Part shown: positions 9,031 to 16,670 of the stretch, piece after piece | Position numbering within the stretch: the first letter of the stretch is position 1 | Layout of the letters: the number at the start of each line of letters is the position of its first letter | Assembly (NCBI GenBank): GCA_900546615.1 | Contig: URDJ01000045.1 | Coordinates: 1-20,187 of the forward strand | Direction: 5' to 3' | Length of the DNA: 20,187 nt | Source of the DNA: an uncultured Eubacteriales bacterium | GTDB lineage: Bacteria > Bacillota > Clostridia > Oscillospirales > Oscillospiraceae | Position numbers and translations under genes: made by a program | The notes under the pieces: generated by a model | Told to the model about the DNA's origin: nothing | The model's database searches: none | The model's input: the letters and a program-made list of their open reading frames with translations, nothing else

Positions 9031-9096
9031 GAAACAGCAAAATGAAAGAGGGCGCCGGGGAAAGGCGCGCTCCCATAAAGAAGTAATTTGAATGTC

Positions 9097-9141
9097 GCAG
9101 GGCGGCATGGCTGATAGGTCATGCCGTTCTGCCTTTTCTTT
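9097..9141 (+). terminator. Probable terminator after the PFOR gene, at the junction with accessory DNA
   Basis: Arms 9097-9109 and 9120-9132 can form a 13-bp stem on the plus strand with two G-U pairs and a 10-base loop, followed by the T-rich CTTTTCTTT. It lies 66 bases after the PFOR stop. The stop codon of the oppositely oriented recombinase (9119-9121) sits inside the hairpin. Confidence 0.6.
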
Positions 9142-10654
9142 GCCGTTCCACGGTCTGATCGTCGCCCGGCAGGTTGACTTCTCCGATGAAGTTCCAGACC
9201 AATTCAATCTTTTGCCTGCGATGGCCGCTGGATTTGTCCGGCGCATGGACGATAATTTTCTTTACAAACTCATTGACGATGGTGGGCGTCAGTTCACGAA
9301 TGCCCACATATTTCCGTACAATGGCTGCAAAGCTGTCAAAGTCGGCTTTATCCTGTTCAAAGGTTTCTACCGCTTCCCGCCATATTTTGACCTGCTCTGT
9401 CAGTTCTTTTTGTTCTGCCTCATAAGCAGCGGAGAATTTCAAGAACCGTTCATGACTGATTGCGCCGCTGATGTCATCCTCATAAATGCGCTTGAAAATG
9501 CGGTCGAGTTCGGCAATACGCTTTTCCGCTTGGGCAATTTCACGCTTGCGCTTCTTGGCCTCTTTTTCGGCTTCTTGGAAGTGCTGCTTTTTCGCGGCTT
9601 CCTCAAACGCCATAGCATCGTCAAAGAACAGCGCCGTCACATCGAAAATCCGCTGCAAGACAAACAGTTTCAGCGTTTCTTCCCGGATAAAATGCGCAGA
9701 ACAAGTTCCTGTATTGCTCTTGTAATTGGAGCAGACATAGTGATCTTGCTTGGGCGAAAAGCTATTTGTCGTACAGAAATACAGCTTGTCCCCGCAATCC
9801 GCACAGTAGAGCAAACCAGAGAATAATCCCTGCTTTCCTGTCTTGCTGGGGCGGCGCTTGTTCTCCCGTAACTCCTGCACCCGTACAAAGACTTGTTCCT
9901 CGATAATGGCAGGCTGAGTGTTGGGGAAAATGCGCTGGTTTTCCGGGGCATTATGCAGCCGCTTTTTCAGCTTGTGGGATTTGGAATAAGTCTTGAAGTT
10001 CACCGTACAGCCGGTGTACTCCGGGCGTTCCAAGATCCCTGCGACAGATTTTGGACTCCATTTACAAGGGTTCTCCGGCAGTGGTTTTCCCGCACGCTGA
10101 GCATAGTGTGCCTTGACCGTGAGAACGTGTTCGGCAGTCAGCAGCTTGGCAATCTGCATGGGGCCTTTCCCTGCAATACACAGGGCAAAAATACGCTTGA
10201 CAATCTCGGCGGCTTCCTCGTCCACAATCCATTTCTTTTTGTCCGCAGGGTCTTTTATATACCCATAGGGCGGATTGGTGCAGAGGTGTTCTCCGGCGTT
10301 CCCTTTGGCGCGCATAACGGCCCGGATTTTTTTACTGGTATCGCGGGCATAGAAGTCGTTGAACAGATTGCGAAAAGGGGTGAAATCATTGTCCCCTTTG
10401 TCGCTGTCCACACCGTCATTGATGGCGATATACCGAATATCACGTTCTGTAAAGAAGCTTTCAGTATAGTAACCGACTTTCAGATAGTCCCGTCCCATGC
10501 GGGACATATCTTTTACAATGACGGTTTTGACTTTTCCGGCCTCGGCCAGCCGGATCATTTCATTCCAGCCCGGCCGGTCAAATGTCACCCCGGACACTCC
10601 ATCATCAATGAAAAATGTCGGATTGGGGAAACCGTTATCGGCTGCGTACTTCAA
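9119..10654 (-). pseudogene. Large serine recombinase, 5'-truncated (catalytic serine missing)
   Basis: From a TTG at 10654 the frame gives 511 residues with most of a large serine recombinase of the TnpX/transposon type. Visible are part of the resolvase domain (DDGVSG at 17-22, SRMGRD at 51-56 with conserved arginines), the recombinase domain (PPYGYIKD, about 128-135), a zinc ribbon (Cys284/287/308/318), a charged coiled coil (about 345-435) and a DUF4368-like C-terminus. Family-like sequence continues nine codons upstream of the TTG (ISFQKKILL resembles the usual ISNQKKIL) but stops at a TGA at 10684-10682. The first part with the YxRxS catalytic serine is absent in all three minus-strand frames up to the kinase gene. 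Such enzymes excise and integrate mobile elements by serine-linked strand exchange; this copy should be unable to do so alone. It was probably the integrase of the element to its right. Confidence 0.85.
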
Positions 10655-10745
10655 AAGGATTTTCTTCTGGAAAGAGATTTGTCAAGGGTGCTTTTTACCA
10701 AAAAACACGTGTGAGACAACGAAGCGAGTAACACGAATGTTCCGT

Positions 10746-12047
10746 CTATAATCTGCAATATACCGAGGATAAAAAAGTGGTTCCTTTCGCCTCAAACCGG
10801 GCATCCCCCTGGTGAGCTTTTGCCACGGCCCGGATGGAGCTGAGGCCCACACCGGGCGCACCCGCCCGCTTACTGGAGAGGAACTTCCCGTCCTCCTGCC
10901 GCGCCTGCCCGTCAAAGCTGTTGTCCATGGTGATGGTCAGGACGCCGTACTCCAGGGAACTGTTCAGCCGGATAAATTTCTTGCCCTCAGCCATGCGTCT
11001 GCAGGCTTCCACCCCGTTTTCCAGCAGATTGGCGAACACGACACACAGGGCGCGGTCATCCAGATTTTCGTTCTGCGCGGGGACCGTCAGCCGGGCGGTA
11101 AAGGCAATGCCCTCCCTCTTACAGCGGGAGGCGTAGTGGGACACCACCGCATTGACGGTGGGGTTTTCGCAATAATCCCGGACGGCGGCGGGGATGTCCC
11201 GGATCAGTTTAGAGAGATAGGCGGCCAGCCTGGGGTTCTCGTCTCCGGCCATGGCCTGGATCGCGGTCAGATGGTGGCGCAGGTCGTGGCGCATCTGCCG
11301 GGTCTGTTCGGCGGTCTCCATGAGGAGTTGGCCGCGCTTGCTCTGCTCCGAGGTCTGTATCTCCAGAAGTTCTTTATCAAACATCAACTGCTGCTCCAGA
11401 GCTACCTGCCTGCGCAGACTCTCCAGAAATTGCAGCAGGACATAGTAGGTCACCATCACGCAGATCAGCAGACTGACCCGGAAAAAGAGAAATTCCCAGC
11501 GTTCCGCGCTGTCCTGCCGGTAGGCGTTGGTGAACAGAATGGTCATCACGGTGAGCAGACCCGGCACCAGCCAGATCACCCGCCACAACCTGGGGGCATC
11601 GGTCTGGTAGATCTGTCGCATGGACGGTCCACACACCCGAAACAGCAGTGGCAGGGAGATTGAGCCTAAGAGCAAGGCGCACACGCTGCTCTCCCAGCTC
11701 TGGGAGAGGGTGGAAAACAGCCGGACGGTCAGGAAGGACGAAATGCCCCGGATCAGCAGCAGGTAGTCCACCGCGAGGATAAAAACTGAGAGCAGCCGGA
11801 AAAAGTCCAGCCGGGAGCAGCAAAGGAAGATCCCAAAGCCGAGGAAGGAAAACAGAATTTCCAGACCGCGAAAGCCGATACCATTGGCAATGCAGGCAGC
11901 GGCCGCCGCCGTTTTGCACAGGACATTGCAGAGCATCAGTACCAGCGCCGTCCTTCTGGAGCGCCAGGGAAAGTGCCAGAGCAGAGCCAGGGGCAGGACA
12001 TGACCGGGCAGCGTGGTGCAGAAAATATAAAATAACTGCTCCATCAT
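10746..12047 (-). CDS. AgrC-like sensor histidine kinase (GHKL ATPase)
   Basis: This 433-residue protein has about six N-terminal membrane helices (1-205), a coiled linker, a dimerisation/phosphoacceptor segment MRHDLRHHL with the probable phosphorylated His254, and a GHKL ATP-binding domain: N-box FANLLENGVEAC (about 338-349) and G-box APGVGLSSI (about 397-405). This matches peptide-sensing kinases such as AgrC/ComD. ATG at 12047 overlaps the stop of the response regulator gene as ATGA, so both are translated together. No AgrB protease or AgrD pre-peptide is visible here, so the signal is unknown. The TAG stop lies about 90 bases from the truncated recombinase. Confidence 0.88.
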   Translation of the reverse strand: MMEQLFYIFCTTLPGHVLPLALLWHFPWRSRRTALVLMLCNVLCKTAAAAACIANGIGFRGLEILFSFLGFGIFLCCSRLDFFRLLSVFILAVDYLLLIRGISSFLTVRLFSTLSQSWESSVCALLLGSISLPLLFRVCGPSMRQIYQTDAPRLWRVIWLVPGLLTVMTILFTNAYRQDSAERWEFLFFRVSLLICVMVTYYVLLQFLESLRRQVALEQQLMFDKELLEIQTSEQSKRGQLLMETAEQTRQMRHDLRHHLTAIQAMAGDENPRLAAYLSKLIRDIPAAVRDYCENPTVNAVVSHYASRCKREGIAFTARLTVPAQNENLDDRALCVVFANLLENGVEACRRMAEGKKFIRLNSSLEYGVLTITMDNSFDGQARQEDGKFLSSKRAGAPGVGLSSIRAVAKAHQGDARFEAKGTTFLSSVYCRL

Positions 12048-12766
12048 CCATCCCCCCTTGTCCGTGCAAACAGAAAGTCCTCATAGGCTCGTTTGGCCTT
12101 TGAACGGTTGGAGCGGCTGATGGGGACGTTTTTTTCATCCGCCATCTCGTAGCACTGATATTCCTCGTTGATCCCCCGGACAAAGGCCAGATTGACGCAG
12201 TAGCTTTTGTGGGGGCAGAAAAAGGGCTGCCCCTCCAGCTGGGGCAGCAGGTCGGACAGCTTGCCATAGAGCTGGAGCGTGCCGCCGTCCCTGCGATACA
12301 GAAACACATGATGGGCCTTCTGCTCCAGATAGAAAAGCTCGGAAAGGGGGATTTTTTGCGTCTCGCCGTTTTGCCGGATGGCCAGCCGGGGGGCGCTGTC
12401 CCTTTGCAGCTTCACCAGATGCAGCAGGTCGTTGATGTCTTTTTGCCGTACAGGCTTTTCCAGGTATTTCAGCACCGAAAGGCGGTAGCTCTCCAGGGTA
12501 TGCTCGGTGCTGGTGGTGGTAAAGGCGATGGGGATTGTTTCGTCCATCTCCCTTATTTTCCGTACCGCCTCCACGCCGGTCATGCCGTCCATATAAATAT
12601 CCATCAGCAGCAGCTCGAACCCGCCGGGGCGGAACGCTTCCAGCAGCTCCTCACTGCTGGCGAACTGGGCGCAAACGGTGGCGATGGGGGTCTGTTCCAG
12701 CAGGGCGAGCAGGGCTTCCCGTTCCTCCGGCAGATCGTCGCAAATGGCAAGTCGTAGTGGTTCCAT
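12044..12766 (-). CDS. LytTR-family response regulator (AgrA-like)
   Basis: This 240-residue regulator has a receiver domain (1-115) with the acidic pair Asp10/Asp11, phosphoacceptor Asp56 in LLMDIYMDG and conserved Lys104 in LEKP. A LytTR DNA-binding domain follows (about 140-236; FYLEQKAHHVFLY, PHKSYCVNLAFV, PISRSNRSKAK). LytTR regulators bind paired direct repeats upstream of virulence, bacteriocin or surface genes. It is the first gene of a two-gene operon with the AgrC-like kinase, with AGGAGG (12782-12777) before its ATG. It is divergent from the surface-protein operon that begins at 12939, 172 bases away, which makes that operon its most likely target (inference). Confidence 0.9.
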   Translation of the reverse strand: MEPLRLAICDDLPEEREALLALLEQTPIATVCAQFASSEELLEAFRPGGFELLLMDIYMDGMTGVEAVRKIREMDETIPIAFTTTSTEHTLESYRLSVLKYLEKPVRQKDINDLLHLVKLQRDSAPRLAIRQNGETQKIPLSELFYLEQKAHHVFLYRRDGGTLQLYGKLSDLLPQLEGQPFFCPHKSYCVNLAFVRGINEEYQCYEMADEKNVPISRSNRSKAKRAYEDFLFARTRGDG

Positions 12767-12790
12767 GGTTTTTCTTCCTCCTGATTTCCT

Positions 12791-12819
12791 ATTTTACACC
12801 CGATGCACAAAAATGTCAA
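12791..12819 (-). promoter_or_regulatory. Sigma-A type promoter of the two-component system
   Basis: Minus-strand consensus -35 TTGACA (12819-12814), 17-base spacer, -10 TAAAAT (12796-12791), about 25 bases before the regulator start. A second TTGACA copy lies directly upstream (12827-12822), giving a tandem repeat that a regulator could use. Confidence 0.8.
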
Positions 12820-12828
12820 TTTGTCAAG

Positions 12829-12867
12829 TACCAGTTTTGCCGCGGGTTGCGGCATCTCTCGTACTGG
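12829..12867. promoter_or_regulatory. Dyad and direct repeats in the divergent intergenic region
   Basis: Between the regulator gene and the surface operon there is a nested dyad: CCAGT/ACTGG enclosing TGCCGC/GCGGCA. It is flanked by two copies of GCACAAAAAT (12805-12814 and 12874-12883). I could not find a good plus-strand -35 box for the surface operon, which would fit an activator-dependent promoter, but this is inference. The repeats do not match a textbook LytTR site. Confidence 0.35.
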
Positions 12868-12938
12868 AAAGGGGCACAAAAATCCCATAAAGTATTTCTA
12901 ATAGCGCAACGAGAGCGCCGCCGGAGAAAGGAGAAATC

Positions 12939-13250
12939 ATGGTCAAAGCATACTTTACCGCCTGCGAGCAGGCGTTTCCAGCCAAACGCACCCAGCTGCG
13001 GCGGCTCTCCCTGGCCCTGCGTCGGGGCGGCGTGGAGCGCATGGAGCAGCTTTGCGCCATACAGCGGGCAGGACCGGAAAAGTTGTTGGAGATCCGCTCC
13101 ATCGGGGAAAAGAGCCTGCCGCTGATTGCGGCGGTCTGCGCCCGATATGAAGAAAATAAGACACCATCACAAGGGGGCGCCCCCTTGCGTGAGACAGGTT
13201 CCTGTCTCACGCAGGAATGCCCTCCTGCTTTAAGGAGGAAGGAAGATTGA
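12939..13250 (+). CDS. Small helix-hairpin-helix protein resembling the RNA polymerase alpha C-terminal domain
   Basis: The 103-residue product starts at ATG 12939 with AAAGGAG five bases upstream. Residues about 18-70 resemble the alpha-subunit C-terminal domain or related helix-hairpin-helix folds: an LRRLSLALRRGGVERMEQL stretch followed by LLEIRSIGEKSL, which matches the alpha-CTD pattern IR-x-x-G-x-KSL. It has no signal peptide and would be cytoplasmic, perhaps binding DNA. The last 30 residues are encoded by three consecutive inverted repeats and are unlikely to be conserved. Its stop TGA overlaps the TTG start of the large surface-protein gene as TTGA, indicating translational coupling. 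A role as regulator of the surface operon is speculative. Confidence 0.65.
   Translation: MVKAYFTACEQAFPAKRTQLRRLSLALRRGGVERMEQLCAIQRAGPEKLLEIRSIGEKSLPLIAAVCARYEENKTPSQGGAPLRETGSCLTQECPPALRRKED
13170..13228. repeat. Cluster of three adjoining inverted repeats
   Basis: Three dyads follow one another: an 18-base perfect palindrome (13170-13187, CAAGGGGG centre); a 12-bp inverted repeat with a TT spacer (13187-13198 and 13201-13212); and a 6-bp inverted repeat (13211-13216 and 13223-13228). They lie at the 3' end of the small HhH gene and directly before the ribosome site of the surface-protein gene. No T run follows, so simple termination is unlikely. Confidence 0.85.
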
Positions 13251-14455
13251 AACAAAAATGGAAGCGGCCACTGGCGCTGCTCTTGTCAGTGGCCATGATG
13301 TTTTCCATGTCCGGTACACCTGTGTACGCTGCGGATATGGAAACAGGGGCTTCCGCTGTATGCCCCCATCATGTGCACGATGAGACCTGCGGTTATTCCG
13401 AGGGTACGCCTTGCACCCACGAACACACCGACGATTGTTACACCCTCGTGACCCAGTGTGTCCATGAGCATACGGCGGAGTGTTACAGCGACGGGATGCT
13501 TCCCGCCGAGGGCGAAGAAAAAGCAGCCGATGCCTGTACCCATGTGTGCAGCGAGGAAAGCGGCTGCATCACAAAAGAATTGAACTGTCCGCACGTCCAC
13601 GATGAGACCTGCGGCTATTCCGAGGGAAGTCCCTGCACCTTTGACCCGTCGGACTGCGAACTCTGCAACCCGACGGACAGCGGCGAACCGGAAGGTCCGG
13701 CGGAATGTACCTGTGAGACCCTTTGCACGGCGGACAGTGTCAATCCTGACTGTCCCGTCTGTTCGGCGGAGGGTGCGGACCTGACCGCCTGCGCCGGAAC
13801 CGTGGAGGAAGGAGATGCTGCGCCCCAGACTGTCACGGCCTGGGCGGTGGAGGGCGATGTGACGTATCTGTATTATGATACCAATACCAAAACATGGCAA
13901 ACCGGCACAATATCCAGCGGCGATTACACCACCGCCTCATTCACCGCCAGTAGTTGGGGTACGGCCGGGAATACCACGTGGTATGTAGCCAATAGTACTG
14001 GTAACATTGCAGGAAGGAACACCATTCAGGTCAATGGAGACGTCCGCCTGATCCTGGCCGCAGGCAGCAACATTTCACTTATAGACATCCCTCTGAACAT
14101 CACGGATGGCAGCAGTCTGACCATTTACGGCCAGGATAGCAGCAGCGGCCGCCTGTCTGTGACGCCTTTTAGCGGCAGCGCCATCACCCTGGGCAGCGGC
14201 AGCAGCCTGACCATCCACAGCGGTAACCTTACACTCCAGACTGGTCTTGCAACAGGCATTTCTGTAGGCAGCGGCACCCTCACCATCTATGGGGGCTCTG
14301 TTAGCACCATAAGTAACCCCCTGGTATCTCTGTCTCTTCGGGCGGCACCCTTAACATCTACGGCGGTACCCTTACCAGCCGGGATATTTATGCCGGTACA
14401 GGCAGCATTACCGGCGAGGCGGGCAGTTCCATCAACATCAACGGCAACGCCGTGA
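13247..14455 (+). CDS. N-terminal piece of the large surface protein: signal peptide and His/Cys repeats
   Basis: From TTG 13247 this frame gives 402 residues. A signal peptide covers 1-28 (cleavage after VYA). Residues about 39-180 form a His/Cys-rich region with units such as HVHDETCGYSEG, CVHEHTAECY and CTHVCSEESGC, probably a metal-binding or disulfide-rich module seen in large Firmicutes surface proteins. A 29-base segment coding HDETCGYSEG is repeated (13376-13404 and 13598-13626, one mismatch). Residues from about 240 are Gly/Ser/Thr-rich with a recurring GTLTIYGG unit, suggesting a beta-helix. After the C5 run at 14317 the translation turns into Ala/Pro-rich nonsense before a stop, so the last 45 or so residues are not genuine. 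Confidence 0.8.
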   Translation: MKQKWKRPLALLLSVAMMFSMSGTPVYAADMETGASAVCPHHVHDETCGYSEGTPCTHEHTDDCYTLVTQCVHEHTAECYSDGMLPAEGEEKAADACTHVCSEESGCITKELNCPHVHDETCGYSEGSPCTFDPSDCELCNPTDSGEPEGPAECTCETLCTADSVNPDCPVCSAEGADLTACAGTVEEGDAAPQTVTAWAVEGDVTYLYYDTNTKTWQTGTISSGDYTTASFTASSWGTAGNTTWYVANSTGNIAGRNTIQVNGDVRLILAAGSNISLIDIPLNITDGSSLTIYGQDSSSGRLSVTPFSGSAITLGSGSSLTIHSGNLTLQTGLATGISVGSGTLTIYGGSVSTISNPLVSLSLRAAPLTSTAVPLPAGIFMPVQAALPARRAVPSTSTATP

Positions 14456-14772
14456 TCACGGGGAACATCAGCGGTGCCGACAACGACGATAGCTGGAATG
14501 CCATCATCAACAGCACGGTGTACGGCACCGTCACCCTGCCCGACAGTCTGAAAACGGACTTAAGCAAATATCTCACCGTCCCTAACGGAGCCGAGCTGAT
14601 CCTTCCCAACGGTACAAGCATCCCCATCTCCGGCACCATTACCGTGGAGAGCGGCGGCACCCTCACGGTGGAGGAGGGCAGCACGGTCTACAACAATAGC
14701 ACCATCACCGTGAATGAGGGCGGCACCTTCTCCGGCGGCGGCACCCCGTCAACCAGAGTAACGGCACGATAA
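14452..14772 (+). CDS. Middle piece of the large surface protein: beta-helix-like repeats
   Basis: Meaningful sequence in this frame begins at about 14317, where PGISVSSGGTLNIYGG repeats the TGISVGSGTLTIYGG unit of the previous frame. It continues with GTITVESGGTLTVEEGS-type repeats to about 14745, then reads into a false end. The 14452 start is a GTG without a ribosome site, so this is not an independent gene. Repeats of this kind build extended parallel beta-helices in adhesins. Confidence 0.65.
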   Translation: MITGNISGADNDDSWNAIINSTVYGTVTLPDSLKTDLSKYLTVPNGAELILPNGTSIPISGTITVESGGTLTVEEGSTVYNNSTITVNEGGTFSGGGTPSTRVTAR

Positions 14773-14795
14773 CCGGCGACGGCGACACCAACGGC

Positions 14796-16670
14796 GTGAC
14801 GATCTGGTACGAGCCCACTGTGACGGTAACGTCGCAGTCGGCCAAGGACACCAATGTCGCTGACAAGAACGAGGAGAATGTGATTTTCACCGCCACGGTG
14901 TCCGACAGGGTCGGCGCCCCCACCGGCTCTGTGCAGTTCAAAAAAGACGATACCAATTTGGGCGATCCCGTGACCTTGAATGACGGGACGGCCACCTGTA
15001 CCGTCTCTGCCAGCACTTTGGGCCTGGGCGATCACAGCATCACCGCCGTCTACACCCCGGCGGACGGCAGCTCTTATACCGGGAAAACCGGCGCCCTGAC
15101 CTTCCGCGTGGTGGGGGGTGTGACAGGCATTACGGTTACGAGCCAGCCCACCAAAACGGAATACAAAACCGGCGACAATCTGGATCTGACCGGGCTGGAG
15201 ATCACGGTGTCCTATGAGGGCAGCGATACGTATAAGCCGGTGCTTTCCTGGGGTGCGGAGGGCATCACCGCCAGCCCGGATAACGGCACGGTGCTGCAGT
15301 CGTCGGCGCACAACGGCAAGGCGGTTACCATCACCTACGAGGGAAAGACGGCAACAACCGCCACTCTGGCCGTATATGAAACTCCTCAACAAACCGATGG
15401 CGTCTATCAAATTGGAACCGCCGGAGAGCTCTTTTGGTTCGCCGCCCTGGTCAACGGCACCCTGGAGGGCATGGCGCAGAACACCGCCGCCAATGCGGTG
15501 CTGACCGCGGACATTGACTTGGGCGGAAGCAAGTGGACCCCCATCGCGCCCAGCGCGACCTTCAAAAACGACGCCACCTCCGTGGAGGAAACCACCGACA
15601 AGAGCTACTCCGGCACCTTTGACGGCCAGGGGCACACCATCTCCAATTTCGAGATCCGTACCAACAGCGCTGAGAAAACCAGCGGCCTGTTCGGCACAGT
15701 CACCGGCACCATCCAGAACCTGGGCATTGTCGATGCCAGCTTCGACAACGGCGGCGATTACGACGGCCGGTTCGGCGCCCTGTGCGGTTTGCTGGCGAAG
15801 GACGATGACATCGAAACGGCGGCCACCATCCAAAACTGCTATGTGGTCGGTTCCAGCATTGCGGCCACCGGGAAAATCGCCGGCGCCGTCTGCGGCGCCA
15901 ACTACGGCGGCACCATCAAGGACTGCTACGAGTGCGACAACACCGTGACGGCCCACAACCGCATCGGCCACCTGGTGGGCGACAACCAGAAGGACTATAA
16001 TCATCCGATCGCCTCATGGCTCACGCTGAAAGGCACCGTCACCAACTGCTATTCGGATACCAAGGTGGTCGGGAACCAGGGAGGCAAGGTGAACGGCGGC
16101 GGCGTCAAGGACGCCGGGGCTTTCGCCTCCGGCGAAGTGGCTTATCTGCTCAACGGCTCCAGTTCGGACAGCCCCGTCTGGTATCAGAATCTGGACAACG
16201 GCCAGACGGTTGACTCCTATCCCGTGCTGGACAGCAGCCACGGCACCGTCTACTGCATTGAAGGAGACCCTGCCTCCTACAGCAACGACCCAAACGGCAA
16301 TCCTGCCCAGGTCATCAGCGTGGACATCACCTGGGGAGAATTAAGCTTTACTTACAGCGACGGCACCTGGAATCCGGACACCCATACTTATGATGGCGCG
16401 GGCTGGAATGTGGATGAAGAAGGTGGTAATTCCATCAAGGTGGAGAATACCGGTAATACCGATGTGAATGTTACTTACGAATACAAGGCAGAAGAAACTG
16501 GCATCACCGGCAGCTTCACTGATGGGGAGAACCCGGTTTCCACCCCCGTGGCCCTGCCTGCAAATAACAGTAGCACCGTTTATCTGATTCTGGCTGGCAA
16601 ACCGGGAAAAGAACTGGAGAAAGCCATCATCGGCAGCGTGACCGTAACGATTGGAGGTGAGAGCGAATGA
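14796..16670 (+). CDS. C-terminal piece of the large surface protein: Ig-like, GLUG and shared C-terminal domain
   Basis: Genuine coding resumes at about 14748, before the nominal GTG at 14796, which has no ribosome site. The 624 residues contain a group-3-type bacterial Ig domain (about 14813-15113; GSVQFKKDDTNLGDPV, ITAVYTPADGSSY), a group-4-like Ig domain (about 15118-15380; EYKTGDNLDLTGLEITVSYE), a GLUG/beta-helix region (about 15400-16250; IGTAGELFWFAALVNG, SGTFDGQGHTISNF, LYLLNG-like repeats) and, from 16311, the C-terminal domain with SVDITWGELSFTY and TWNPDTHTY. That domain recurs in the two small proteins downstream. It ends in VTVTIGGE with no anchor. The stop overlaps the next start (ATGA), with GGAGG nine bases before it. 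Confidence 0.8.
   Translation: MTIWYEPTVTVTSQSAKDTNVADKNEENVIFTATVSDRVGAPTGSVQFKKDDTNLGDPVTLNDGTATCTVSASTLGLGDHSITAVYTPADGSSYTGKTGALTFRVVGGVTGITVTSQPTKTEYKTGDNLDLTGLEITVSYEGSDTYKPVLSWGAEGITASPDNGTVLQSSAHNGKAVTITYEGKTATTATLAVYETPQQTDGVYQIGTAGELFWFAALVNGTLEGMAQNTAANAVLTADIDLGGSKWTPIAPSATFKNDATSVEETTDKSYSGTFDGQGHTISNFEIRTNSAEKTSGLFGTVTGTIQNLGIVDASFDNGGDYDGRFGALCGLLAKDDDIETAATIQNCYVVGSSIAATGKIAGAVCGANYGGTIKDCYECDNTVTAHNRIGHLVGDNQKDYNHPIASWLTLKGTVTNCYSDTKVVGNQGGKVNGGGVKDAGAFASGEVAYLLNGSSSDSPVWYQNLDNGQTVDSYPVLDSSHGTVYCIEGDPASYSNDPNGNPAQVISVDITWGELSFTYSDGTWNPDTHTYDGAGWNVDEEGGNSIKVENTGNTDVNVTYEYKAEETGITGSFTDGENPVSTPVALPANNSSTVYLILAGKPGKELEKAIIGSVTVTIGGESE

Larger units (their letters stand above)
13247..16670 (+). 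pseudogene. Very large secreted surface protein, interrupted by two single-base frameshifts
   Basis: The three reading frames 13247-14455, 14452-14772 and 14796-16670 are pieces of one gene. Protein-like sequence passes from one frame to the next at a C5 run (14317-14321) and a C4 run (14744-14747); one added C at each site would restore a single frame of about 1141 residues. Repaired order: signal peptide, His/Cys-rich repeats, Gly/Ser/Thr-rich beta-helix-like repeats, two bacterial Ig-like domains, a GLUG-type beta-helix region, and a C-terminal domain shared with the two small secreted proteins downstream. There is no membrane or sorting anchor at the C-terminus. TTG at 13247 is the start, with AGGAGG (13233-13238) eight bases before it. 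The stop overlaps the next gene as ATGA. The lesions may be sequencing errors, true decay or slippage switching. Confidence 0.8.

Noticed and set aside
9040..9075. GC-rich dyad soon after the PFOR stop as terminator
   Set aside because: The stem is short and no T run follows; the hairpin at 9097-9132 is better.
5629..9246. Open frame of 1205 codons on the minus strand across the PFOR gene
   Set aside because: It is a mirror of the strongly biased GC-rich codons of PFOR; the product is low-complexity Gly/Val/Leu/Asp-rich sequence with no family features.
10682..10760. Possible frameshifted N-terminus of the recombinase, and the kinase ending VYCRL that recalls the recombinase motif LYCRLS
   Set aside because: All three minus-strand frames lack a resolvase start; VYCRL lies in the kinase frame directly before its stop and is probably coincidence.
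14688..16004. Minus-strand frame of 438 codons opposite the large surface protein
   Set aside because: It is a shadow of the Gly/Thr-rich coding strand, with no ribosome site and no known motif.
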